This document shows positions 18,588-26,700 of a stretch of DNA of 64,000 nucleotides, one piece after another. The position numbers and the translations under genes were made by a program. Positions within the stretch are counted from its first letter, which is position 1. Each line of letters starts with the position of its first letter. The DNA is from CAG-411 sp045124315 (lineage in GTDB: Bacteria; Bacillota; Clostridia; Lachnospirales; Lachnospiraceae): the NCBI GenBank assembly GCA_045124315.1, contig JBGVLO010000183.1:24539-88538 (forward strand). Reading direction: 5' to 3'. The notes below the pieces were generated by a model that had not been told where the DNA came from, made no database searches, and saw only the letters and a program-made list of their open reading frames with translations.

Positions 18588-18792
18588 ATATCTACCTCGA
18601 TTCTTTTAAATTTACTCTTCTGTTTTCTATCTGTTTGAACGCCTAATAACCTGACTCTATACAACCATTTCTACTTTCCCATTCAAACCCCGACCTAACT
18701 GTTCCTTCCTTTCGGATATGAAAAAGGGCTACTCTTTATTTTACTACACATTTGCTTTCTTTTCCATAATTTCCCGAAACAGTTTTTATGAC

Positions 18793-18831
18793 GAAAAATG
18801 TCCACATCTGCCTTACGACAAACGTGGACAT
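18793..18831 (-). terminator. Terminator of serC-serA
   Basis: On the minus strand ATGTCCAC (18824-18831) pairs with GTGGACAT (18798-18805) and is followed by five T. It lies about 120 bases after the serA stop. In the rest of the 18588-18950 gap I see no gene or further motif. Confidence 0.7.
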
Positions 18832-18950
18832 CAAAAAAGCATTCTTTCTTTATTATTTATACAAAAAGTATGTAACGAACTATCTGGTGCGGGAACACCC
18901 CAAACAGTACTCCGTCCTAATGGAAAGTCGTAATAAAGGAACATTAATGC

Positions 18951-20114
18951 CTATTTTACAACACGAACCTTCAATACTCCATCAATTGCTGTAAGCTTCT
19001 CAACTATTGCATCAGAAGATGCTACAGATGCATCAATGATAGAATATGCATACTCTCCTCTTGACTTATTTACAAAGTTATCAATGTTAATTCCGTCTGC
19101 TGAGAATACAGTTGTAAACTGAGATAACATATTTGGTACATTTTTGTGGCAGATTGCGTAACGAGCTGCAGACTCGCATACACCAGCGTCACATGCAGGA
19201 TAATTTACAGAATTCTTAATGTTACCATTCTCAAAGAAATCCAATAATTCTTTCACTGCCATAACTGCACAGTTATCTTCTGACTCTGCTGTAGATGCTC
19301 CAAGATGTGGGAATGCAACAACATTCTTAGCCTGAGCAATCTTAGCAGTTGGAATATCTGTTACATATTTCTTAATCTTACCACTCTCTAAAGCAGCAAC
19401 CATATCATCATCATTTACCAATACGTCTCTTGCAAAGTTAAGAACAACAGCTCCATCTTTCATCATATCCAATGCAGCCTTATTGATCATACCCTTTGTG
19501 CTATCCAAAGCAGGTACATGTACTGTGATAAAATCACACTCTTTGAAGATTTCTTCATTTGTCTTAACAATCTGTACGTTTCTTGAAAGATTCAAAGCGT
19601 GCTGTACAGAAAGGAATGGATCACATCCCACTACTTCCATACCTAAATGTGTTGCAGCATTTGCTACTAATACACCAATTGCTCCAAGACCAATTACACC
19701 AAGCTTCTTTCCCTGGATCTCAGTTCCTGCAAAAGCCTTCTTAGCCTTTTCCATATCTTTTCCAATATTCTCATTTGTCTTATTCTCATCTACCCAGTTC
19801 ATTCCGCCCTTGATATCACGAGAAGCAAGCATTAAACCTGCAATCACAAGCTCTTTTACACCATTTGCATTTGCTCCCGGTGTATTAAATACTACGATAC
19901 CCTTATCGGCACACTTATCCAAAGGAATGTTATTTACTCCGGCACCAGCTCTTGCAACAGCCTGAAGGTTGTCAGAAAGTTCCAAATCATGCATTGCTGC
20001 ACTTCTTACTAATACAGCATTTGCATCTGCAAAATTCTCTGTCTTCTCGTAATTATCAGTTAATAAATCCAAACCACATGCTGCGATAGGATTTAGGCAA
20101 TTTACTTTAATCAT
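18951..20114 (-). CDS. serA: D-3-phosphoglycerate dehydrogenase
   Basis: 387 residues. The D-isomer 2-hydroxyacid dehydrogenase fold shows the NAD-binding LGVIGLGAIGVLVANAATHL motif, catalytic Arg in VLNFARDVLVND and His in NVVAFPHLGASTAESED. A C-terminal ACT domain (GINIDNFVNKSRGEYAYSII, AIDGVLKVRVV) is the usual site of serine feedback. It oxidises 3-phosphoglycerate in the first step of serine synthesis. The ATG at 20114 has AAGGA eight bases upstream, preferred over an in-frame start at 20147. It follows serC by 110 bases and shares its transcript. It is the short form without the intervening domain of longer SerA. Confidence 0.97.
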   Translation of the reverse strand: MIKVNCLNPIAACGLDLLTDNYEKTENFADANAVLVRSAAMHDLELSDNLQAVARAGAGVNNIPLDKCADKGIVVFNTPGANANGVKELVIAGLMLASRDIKGGMNWVDENKTNENIGKDMEKAKKAFAGTEIQGKKLGVIGLGAIGVLVANAATHLGMEVVGCDPFLSVQHALNLSRNVQIVKTNEEIFKECDFITVHVPALDSTKGMINKAALDMMKDGAVVLNFARDVLVNDDDMVAALESGKIKKYVTDIPTAKIAQAKNVVAFPHLGASTAESEDNCAVMAVKELLDFFENGNIKNSVNYPACDAGVCESAARYAICHKNVPNMLSQFTTVFSADGINIDNFVNKSRGEYAYSIIDASVASSDAIVEKLTAIDGVLKVRVVK

Positions 20115-20224
20115 AATTCTTTTCCTTTCCATTCTAATCTTTGACACAACGAAACAGGATAAAGCATTCTTTACCCTGTTCCCTAGAAGTTAATGGTCAC
20201 AAATTCGTGACTCCGATCATCTCA

Positions 20225-21310
20225 TTACTTTGCGTTCTCAGCTTCAAACTTCTTCATGAACTCTACTAACTTCTCTACACCTTCCTTAGGCATAGCGTTG
20301 TAAATACTAGCTCTCATACCACCAACTGTTCTGTGACCCTTAAGGTTCTCAAAACCGGCAGCCTTTGCTTCTGCAACAAACTTCGCATCCAAATCTGCAT
20401 CCCCTGTTACAAATGGAACATTCATCAAAGAACGATCTTCTTTGCGAACCGTTCCCTTGAATAACTTGCTCTCATCCAAGAAATCATAAAGAATTTTAGC
20501 CTTCTCTTCATTTTTCTGCTTCATAACCTCTAAGCCGCCCATTTTCTTAAGCCACTTAAATACCTTACCACAGATATAGATTCCATAGCATGGAGGTGTA
20601 TTGTAAAGAGAATCGTTATCAGCCTGAGTCTTGAACTTCAACATAGTAGGTGTTCCTTCTAACACATCATCTGTAATCAAATCTTCACGAATAATTGAAA
20701 TAACCACACCTGCAGGTCCGATATTCTTCTGTACACCACCATAAATGATACCATACTTGGTCACATCCACTGGCTCTGATAAAAAGCATGAGGATACATC
20801 CGATACTAAGATTTTACCCTTTGTGTTTGGTAATGTCTTAAACTTAGTACCATAAATGGTATTGTTTTCACAAATATATACGTAATCAGCATCTTCACTA
20901 ATTGGTAGGTCTGAACAATCCGGAATGTAGGAGTATGTCTTATCTTCAGACGATGCAATGGCATTTACCTTACCATACTTCTGTGCTTCCTGATAGGCCT
21001 TCTTCGCCCACTGTCCAGTAATAATGTAATCAGCAACTTTATTCTTCATAAGGTTCATAGGAATCGCTGCAAACTGCTGCGAAGCACCACCCTGTAAGAA
21101 TAATACTTTGTAGTTATCAGGAATATTCATAAGATCACGAAGATCCTGTTCTGCTTCTTTGATGATTGTGTCATAAGCTTTTGATCTATGACTCATCTCC
21201 ATAACAGACATTCCTGTACCCTTGTAATCAAGCATCTCTTCTGCTGCTTCTTTTAATACTTCTTCCGGCAATACTGCTGGACCTGCTGAAAAGTTATAAA
21301 CTCTTCCCAT
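20225..21310 (-). CDS. serC: Phosphoserine aminotransferase
   Basis: 361 residues, starting MGRVYNFSAGPAVLPEEVLK, the canonical SerC opening. LFLQGGASQQFAAIPMNL and the PLP-lysine region GIIYGGVQKNIGPAGV are present, as is the C-terminal HRTVGGMRASIYNAMP. It transaminates 3-phosphohydroxypyruvate to phosphoserine, the second step after SerA. AAAGGAGG lies nine bases before the ATG, and a strong promoter lies about 100 bases upstream. The serC-serA order is shared with many clostridia; no serB is in the window. Confidence 0.98.
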   Translation of the reverse strand: MGRVYNFSAGPAVLPEEVLKEAAEEMLDYKGTGMSVMEMSHRSKAYDTIIKEAEQDLRDLMNIPDNYKVLFLQGGASQQFAAIPMNLMKNKVADYIITGQWAKKAYQEAQKYGKVNAIASSEDKTYSYIPDCSDLPISEDADYVYICENNTIYGTKFKTLPNTKGKILVSDVSSCFLSEPVDVTKYGIIYGGVQKNIGPAGVVISIIREDLITDDVLEGTPTMLKFKTQADNDSLYNTPPCYGIYICGKVFKWLKKMGGLEVMKQKNEEKAKILYDFLDESKLFKGTVRKEDRSLMNVPFVTGDADLDAKFVAEAKAAGFENLKGHRTVGGMRASIYNAMPKEGVEKLVEFMKKFEAENAK

Positions 21311-21407
21311 AGTGAAAATCCTCCTTTGAAATCTCTATCTATTAAACAGCAAGGAAGTATCCACGTCGGGATAGAACACGCCCTTGTTGTTCTCGTACAC
21401 TTTATAC

Positions 21408-21436
21408 ATTATAAGACCTTGTGAAATTTTCGTCAA
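21408..21436 (-). promoter_or_regulatory. Promoter of serC-serA
   Basis: On the minus strand TTGACG (21431-21436) and TATAAT (21408-21413) are 17 bases apart. The leader of about 95 bases contains a small GAACA/TGTTC hairpin; no T-box or other known riboswitch motif was found. Confidence 0.85.
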
Positions 21437-21449
21437 TATATTAATTTCA

Positions 21450-21642
21450 GGTAACTGTTCTGAACCTGAATAATGAAACAATTAGATACGATATGCTGGC
21501 ATATAAGTAGCTAATTGTTTCATTATTTAGGCACTCGAACAGAGTTGCCGCCCCATATATGAGCAGTCTTAGTGCATAGCACGAAACTGGAGCTTGTAAA
21601 AGCGACGAGTGCGAATATATGGGGTGGGTTCAGAACAATCAC
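21450..21642. repeat. Nested palindromic repeat element, about 190 bases
   Basis: The outer arms TGTTCTGAACC (21456-21466) and GGTTCAGAACA (21627-21637) are exact inverted repeats. Inside are two further hairpins: AATAATGAAACAATTAG with its near-complement around 21511-21528, and CCGCCCCATATAT with ATATATGGGGTGG around 21615-21626. The left end reads GGTAACTGTTC, like the ends of the element at 5204. It fills the space between the ilvB stop and the serC promoter and could also end the ilvB transcript. Confidence 0.65.
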
Positions 21643-21646
21643 TTTC

Positions 21647-23320
21647 CTATAGCTTTGTATTTTCATCCACAATCTCACTAATTGCGGAACCAGGTGCCAC
21701 CATTGGCCAGACCTTTTCGTCTGGATCTATGACGCATTCAATAAATACAGGCTCATTTGTTGCCAATGCTTCTGCAAATACCTCTTCTACTTCTTCTTTC
21801 TTTGTAACGCGGTATGCTTTGCAACCCATAGCTTCTGCCACCTTCACAAAGTCCACTTTATCTTCTAATACTGTTTGGGAATAACGCTGTCCATAGAACA
21901 GGTTCTGCCATTGACGAACCATTCCAAGTACATGATTGTTAAATACCACTTGAATAATCGGAATATTATAACGGGTTGCTGTGGCAATCTCGTTCATATT
22001 CATACGGAAGCATCCATCACCGGCAATATTAATTACCTGCTTTTCCGATACACCAACCTGCGCTCCAATGGCAGCACCCAGTCCGTATCCCATGGTTCCC
22101 AATCCACCGGAAGTTAACAATCTTCTAGGCTTCTGATAACGGAAGAACTGTGCAGCCCACATTTGATGTTGTCCTACATCTGTGGAAATGATACAGTCTC
22201 CCTTTGTCAGTTTGTTGATTACTTCCATCACATATGGTCCGGTTAACACATCCTGCGGATAAGTCAATGGCAATTCTTCTTTTCTCTTCTTCACCAAATC
22301 GATCCATTCTGTATGTTTCATTGGCTCAAGACGATTTAAAAGAATTTCTAGGACAGACTTACAATCCCCGATCACACTGGCATTCACACGGATATTTTTG
22401 TTTACTTCTGCCGCGTCTACATCGATATGTAAAATCTTTGCCTTGCTTGCAAACTTTTTCGCATTTCCAGTAACACGATCAGAAAAACGTGCACCAAGAA
22501 CCACAAGGAGATCACAATCTGTCACTGTCAGATTAGCAGTCTTTGTTCCATGCATACCTAACATTCCCATGTAATAAGGATGTTCTCCATTAAATGCACC
22601 TTTTCCCATAAGTGTATCACAGACTGGTGCGTCAATTCTCTCTGCAAAAGCCTTCAATTCTTTATCTGCACCGGAAATCACTGCACCGCCACCTACAAAG
22701 ATAACCGGCTTCTTTGCATTCTTGATCATGGAAACAGCCTTATCAATATCTGCCTCGCGAATGGTATCTGTAATACGAATATTTTCTTTTACCACCATCT
22801 GCTTAAACTCCGTCTTTGCTGCAGTTACATCCTTTGTAACATCCACTAAGACAGGACCCGGTCTTCCTGTTCTTGCAATGGAAAAGGCACGACGAATAGT
22901 TTCAGCCAGTTTCTTTACATCTTTTACAATGAAGCTATGCTTCGTGATCGGCATCGTAACTCCCGCAATATCCACTTCCTGAAAACTATCTTTTCCAAGC
23001 AGAGCATTCGTTACATTACAGGTAATTGCTACCATTGGAACAGAATCCATCATTGCTGTAGCAATTCCGGTAACAAGATTTGTGGCTCCTGGACCGCTGG
23101 TTGCCATACACACGCCAACTTTCCCAGTTGCTCTTGCATATCCATCCGCAGCATGGGATGCCCCCTGTTCGTGAGATGTCAAGATATGTTTAATTTCATC
23201 CTGATGACGATACAATTCATCGTATACATTTAAAATTGCTCCTCCCGGGTATCCGAATACAGTATCTACTCCCTGCTCTTTTAAACATTCTACAATTATT
23301 TGTGAACCATTTAACTGCAT
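21647..23320 (-). CDS. ilvB: Acetolactate synthase, large (catalytic) subunit
   Basis: 557 residues. The N-terminal domain has GYPGGAILNVYDELYRH with the catalytic-type Glu in HEQGASHAADGYARATGKVG, and a central FAD-like domain. The C-terminal ThDP-binding domain carries GDGCFRMNMNEIATATRYNI. It condenses two pyruvates to acetolactate for valine and leucine, or pyruvate with 2-oxobutyrate for isoleucine. The regulatory subunit (ilvN/ilvH) is not adjacent. It follows ilvD by about 130 bases on the same strand, in a gap that contains a small CAGAGGG/CCCTCTG hairpin. Confidence 0.96.
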   Translation of the reverse strand: MQLNGSQIIVECLKEQGVDTVFGYPGGAILNVYDELYRHQDEIKHILTSHEQGASHAADGYARATGKVGVCMATSGPGATNLVTGIATAMMDSVPMVAITCNVTNALLGKDSFQEVDIAGVTMPITKHSFIVKDVKKLAETIRRAFSIARTGRPGPVLVDVTKDVTAAKTEFKQMVVKENIRITDTIREADIDKAVSMIKNAKKPVIFVGGGAVISGADKELKAFAERIDAPVCDTLMGKGAFNGEHPYYMGMLGMHGTKTANLTVTDCDLLVVLGARFSDRVTGNAKKFASKAKILHIDVDAAEVNKNIRVNASVIGDCKSVLEILLNRLEPMKHTEWIDLVKKRKEELPLTYPQDVLTGPYVMEVINKLTKGDCIISTDVGQHQMWAAQFFRYQKPRRLLTSGGLGTMGYGLGAAIGAQVGVSEKQVINIAGDGCFRMNMNEIATATRYNIPIIQVVFNNHVLGMVRQWQNLFYGQRYSQTVLEDKVDFVKVAEAMGCKAYRVTKKEEVEEVFAEALATNEPVFIECVIDPDEKVWPMVAPGSAISEIVDENTKL

Positions 23321-23449
23321 GTTTTCCTCTCCTGTCTTTTCATTTTATCCTATCTACACAGAGGGCGCGATCATGACCATGCACAATGCCCCCTCTGAAA
23401 TCCAAAACCGGTTATCCATGTTCTATCTCCGGATACCGAACATCGTTCT

Positions 23450-25111
23450 TTATTTTACCTCTAAAATAGCTCCACGATTTCCAGAAGTAACCATCTTCGA
23501 ATATCTTGCAAGATATCCACTTACTTCTTTTTCCTTTGGCTGCCATTTTTCTTTTCTCTTTGCTAACTCTTCGTCCGATACTTTCACATTCAGACTAAGT
23601 CCAGGAATATCAATAGAAATAATATCTCCCTCTTCTACTAATGCAATTGGTCCTCCAACTGCTGCTTCCGGTGAAACATGTCCAATAGAAGCTCCACGAG
23701 AAGCCCCGGAGAAACGTCCATCTGTAATCAAAGCTACAGAAGATCCTAATCCCATACCTGCAATAGCAGATGTTGGATTTAGCATTTCTCTCATACCAGG
23801 TCCACCCTTAGGTCCTTCGTAACGGATCACCACAACATCACCAGCGTTGATCTTTCCACCACGGATCGCTGCAATGGCATCTTCCTCTGACTCGAATACA
23901 CGGGCAGGTCCTTCATGAACCATCATCTCTGCTACCACTGCGGAACGTTTTACAACACTTCCGTCTGGTGCAAGATTTCCTTTTAATACCGCAAGTCCAC
24001 CAGTCTGACTATATGGATTGTCAACTGGACGAATGACTTCTGGATTACGGTTTACACAACCCTTAATATTCTCTCCAAGGGTCTTTCCTGTAACAGTAAT
24101 ACAATCCTTATTTAACAAGTCTAACTTATCCAATTCATTCATAACAGCATGTACTCCACCAGCTTCGTTTAAGTCTTCCATATAAGTAGGACCTGCTGGT
24201 GCTAAATGACATAAGTTTGGTGTCTTTTCGCTGATCTCATTTGCAAATGCAATATCAAAATCAAATCCAACTTCATGAGCAATTGCAGGTAAATGTAACA
24301 TACTGTTTGTGGAACATCCCAATGCCATATCTACTGTAAGTGCGTTTAAAATCGCATCCTTCGTCATAATATCTCTTGGACGGATGTTCTTCTCATACAT
24401 CTCCATAACCTTCATACCTGCATGTTTTGCAAGCTTTAATCTTTCAGAATATACTGCTGGAATAGTTCCATTTCCAGGCAATCCCATACCAAGTACTTCT
24501 GTCAGACAGTTCATAGAATTAGCTGTGTACATTCCTGAACAAGAACCACAGGTTGGACATGCCTTATTTACAAATTCCTGCACACCTTCTTCTGAAAGGT
24601 TACCTGCTGCATGTGCGCCCACTGCCTCAAACATACTAGACAGACTAGTCTTATGTCCCTGTACATGCCCTGCCAACATAGGCCCACCACTAACAAATAC
24701 AGTAGGAACGTTTACTCTGGCTGCTGCCATCAACAATCCCGGTACATTTTTATCACAGTTTGGCACCATAACCAATGCATCAAATGCATGTGCCATAGCC
24801 ATACACTCTGTAGAATCTGCAATCAGATCTCTGGTAACCAATGAATACTTCATTCCTGTATGTCCCATTGCAATACCATCACACACTGCGATTGCAGGGA
24901 ATACGATTGGAGTACCTCCTGCCATGGCAACTCCCATCTTTACAGCCTCTACAATTTTATCAATATTCATGTGTCCAGGTACAATTTCATTGTAGGAACT
25001 TACAATACCCACTAATGGTTTCTGTAATTCTTCCTCTGTCAATCCCAATGCGTTAAACAAAGATCTCTGAGGTGCGGTTGCAATTCCTTTTTTTACTGCA
25101 TCACTCTTCAT
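23450..25111 (-). CDS. ilvD: Dihydroxy-acid dehydratase
   Basis: 553 residues. The iron-sulfur ligand motifs are visible in VPNCDKNVPGLLMAAARVNV and ACPTCGSCSGMYTANSMNCL, and ALGCSTNSMLHLPAIAHE follows. The C-terminal half has GPARVFESEEDAIAAIRGGK and TDGRFSGASRGASIGHVSPE. It dehydrates dihydroxy-isovalerate and dihydroxy-methylvalerate in branched-chain amino acid synthesis. Two in-frame ATGs compete; the one at 25111 is eight bases after AAAGGA, while the upstream one (25120) overlaps it. The start overlaps the last 11 bases of a small membrane protein gene, so translation is probably coupled. Confidence 0.97.
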   Translation of the reverse strand: MKSDAVKKGIATAPQRSLFNALGLTEEELQKPLVGIVSSYNEIVPGHMNIDKIVEAVKMGVAMAGGTPIVFPAIAVCDGIAMGHTGMKYSLVTRDLIADSTECMAMAHAFDALVMVPNCDKNVPGLLMAAARVNVPTVFVSGGPMLAGHVQGHKTSLSSMFEAVGAHAAGNLSEEGVQEFVNKACPTCGSCSGMYTANSMNCLTEVLGMGLPGNGTIPAVYSERLKLAKHAGMKVMEMYEKNIRPRDIMTKDAILNALTVDMALGCSTNSMLHLPAIAHEVGFDFDIAFANEISEKTPNLCHLAPAGPTYMEDLNEAGGVHAVMNELDKLDLLNKDCITVTGKTLGENIKGCVNRNPEVIRPVDNPYSQTGGLAVLKGNLAPDGSVVKRSAVVAEMMVHEGPARVFESEEDAIAAIRGGKINAGDVVVIRYEGPKGGPGMREMLNPTSAIAGMGLGSSVALITDGRFSGASRGASIGHVSPEAAVGGPIALVEEGDIISIDIPGLSLNVKVSDEELAKRKEKWQPKEKEVSGYLARYSKMVTSGNRGAILEVK

Positions 25112-25256
25112 AATTTTCATCCTTTCTTATCTCTTTATCCGATTTTTTATGGCCTGTTTTTGTAAGAATCCTTGTAAATCGATATCCCACATAGCAAGAA
25201 GCTGCAAAACATACGATAAACACAATAATGGTCGATACAATTCCACTATTAAACAA
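25101..25256 (-). CDS. Small single-pass membrane protein, translationally coupled to ilvD
   Basis: 51 residues from a TTG at 25256 with GGGAGG exactly eight bases upstream. Longer in-frame readings would start inside a dispersed repeat and lack a ribosome site. The sequence is one membrane helix (GIVSTIIVFIVCFAASCYVG) and a charged tail ending KSDKEIRKDENYEE. The stop overlaps the ilvD start by 11 bases. Position between leuB and ilvD suggests a link to branched-chain amino acid synthesis, perhaps as a leader or small regulator, but the function is unknown. Confidence 0.6.
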   Translation of the reverse strand: MFNSGIVSTIIVFIVCFAASCYVGYRFTRILTKTGHKKSDKEIRKDENYEE

Positions 25257-25289
25257 TCCAAAAACCTCCCTATTCTCATCTATTGATAT

Positions 25290-25350
25290 TGGGGTCAAAA
25301 GGCACATTTTGCTCACCAATTGATACCTACGAATTGCTACGCCGGTATCA
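25290..25350 (-). repeat. TGATACC-type palindromic repeat with extension
   Basis: Bases 25321-25350 read on the minus strand as TGATACCGGCGTAGCAATTC then GTAGGTATCA. They match the copies at 32659-32688 and 61887-61916 with very few differences. The flanking 25290-25319 (minus strand TTGGTGAGCAAAATG...TTTTGACCCCA) is also shared with 32689-32715. It lies between leuB and the small membrane protein gene. Confidence 0.75.
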
Positions 25351-25382
25351 CATATTTGCACTCGTCGTCTTTACGGACTATA

Positions 25383-26465
25383 TCAAATGCGTTGGCAGAT
25401 CAAGTCTCCCATCTCAACGGTTCCAACCTGAGTCTTTCCTTCTGACATGATATCCACGGTACGATATCCATCTTCCAGTACCTTCTTAACCGCTGCTTCA
25501 ATGGCATCTGCTGCCTCATCCATATCAAACGAAAAACGAAGCATCATTGCTGCTGATAAAATCGTAGCAATTGGATTAGCCTTATTCTGTCCGGCAATAT
25601 CCGGTGCAGATCCATGACTTGGCTCATATAAACCAAACTTTGTTTCATTCAAACTAGCAGAAGAAAGCATTCCGATCGAACCGGTTACCATACTTGCTTC
25701 ATCTGATAAAATGTCTCCAAACATATTCTCTGTTAAAATAACATCAAACTGCTTTGGATCTCTTACCAGCTGCATTGCACAGTTGTCAACTAACATATGC
25801 TCATAGGATACTTCCGGGTAGTCTTTTGCCACTTCCTCCACTACCTTTCTCCATAATCTTGAGGAATCCAATACATTTGCCTTATCCACACTGGTTACTT
25901 TCTTGTTTCTCTTCATGGCAATATCGAAACCACGTTTTGCAATCCGACGAATTTCGTTCTCATCATAAGTCAATTCATCATATGCCTTTAATACGCCATT
26001 CTCTTCTACTGTCTTTCGATCACCAAAATACAAACCACCTGTTAGTTCTCGCATGATCATCATATCAAAACCACCCTCTGTGATTTCCTCCTTCAATGGA
26101 CATGCGGCTTTTAATTCGTCATACAAATATGCAGGACGCAGGTTCGCAAACAAATTCAGTGCCTTTCTAAGCTTTAACAATCCCGCCTCCGGTCTCTTTG
26201 AAGGCTCTAATTTATACCATGGAGAAGTAGATGTATTTCCGCCTATTGCGCCTAATAATACAGCATCACTTGCCTTACAGGTTGCAATAGCTTCCTCTGT
26301 CAAAGGTTCTCCACAAGCATCGATAGAGCAACCACCCATCAAGACATCTTCATAACTCAAAGTAAAACCGAATTTCTCCCCGGCTTTATTTAGTACTTTC
26401 TGTGCCTCTGTAACAATTTCCGGTCCAATTCCGTCACCTTTAATTACTGCTACTTTAAAATTCAT
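25383..26465 (-). CDS. leuB: 3-isopropylmalate dehydrogenase
   Basis: 360 residues starting MNFKVAVIKGDGIGPEIVTE, the family opening. LRKALNLFANLRPAYLYDEL carries substrate-binding arginines, and VDNCAMQLVRDPKQFDVILT with NMFGDILSDEASMVTGSIGM supply the metal-binding aspartates. It oxidatively decarboxylates 3-isopropylmalate in leucine synthesis. The ATG at 26465 has AAGGAG eight bases upstream and is preferred to the GTG at 26471. First gene of a leuB-small protein-ilvD-ilvB run; leuA, leuC and leuD are not in the window. Confidence 0.97.
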   Translation of the reverse strand: MNFKVAVIKGDGIGPEIVTEAQKVLNKAGEKFGFTLSYEDVLMGGCSIDACGEPLTEEAIATCKASDAVLLGAIGGNTSTSPWYKLEPSKRPEAGLLKLRKALNLFANLRPAYLYDELKAACPLKEEITEGGFDMMIMRELTGGLYFGDRKTVEENGVLKAYDELTYDENEIRRIAKRGFDIAMKRNKKVTSVDKANVLDSSRLWRKVVEEVAKDYPEVSYEHMLVDNCAMQLVRDPKQFDVILTENMFGDILSDEASMVTGSIGMLSSASLNETKFGLYEPSHGSAPDIAGQNKANPIATILSAAMMLRFSFDMDEAADAIEAAVKKVLEDGYRTVDIMSEGKTQVGTVEMGDLICQRI

Positions 26466-26557
26466 AACCACTTCTCCTTTTCAATTTTCTGTAATTTGTA
26501 TGGTTTGGACAGTACCTTCACCTAGAAAAGTTTTCCAAACCAACTCGATTACTTTTC

Positions 26558-26587
26558 AGTATACTCTGTATTTCTACTTATTGTCAA
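26558..26587 (-). promoter_or_regulatory. Promoter of the leuB-ilvD-ilvB cluster
   Basis: On the minus strand TTGACA (26582-26587) and TATACT (26558-26563) are 18 bases apart. The leader of about 85 bases contains a GGTTTGGA/TCCAAACC stem (about 26500-26540). It is too short for a T-box and shows no T-box motif. Confidence 0.8.
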
Positions 26588-26600
26588 GGTTTCCGCAACA

Positions 26601-26655
26601 GTACAAAACAGGGAGTTGTAACAGTTCAGCCGGAGGCTGTCCTGTTACAACTCCC
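26601..26655 (-). terminator. Terminator of the large surface-protein gene
   Basis: On the minus strand GGGAGTTGTAACAG (26642-26655) pairs with CTGTTACAACTCCC (26611-26624), followed by TGTTTTGT. The stem has an inner AGCC/GGCT pair. The GTAACAG core resembles the GTTACAGTTCA repeat family, so the terminator may be built on a repeat copy. Confidence 0.75.
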
Positions 26656-26700
26656 TATACGGGTACACTCAAACTATTGTAAAGTGCTTGTTACCCATTT

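Noticed and set aside
21311..21407. Riboswitch upstream of serC
   Set aside because: The leader is short with one small hairpin and no terminator or known motif.
24309..24995. Plus-strand ORF of 228 codons inside ilvD
   Set aside because: It is a shadow of a highly conserved gene on the other strand.
26466..26600. T-box or leucine leader upstream of leuB
   Set aside because: The leader is only about 85 bases, lacks the T-box sequence and specifier loop, and shows one simple stem.
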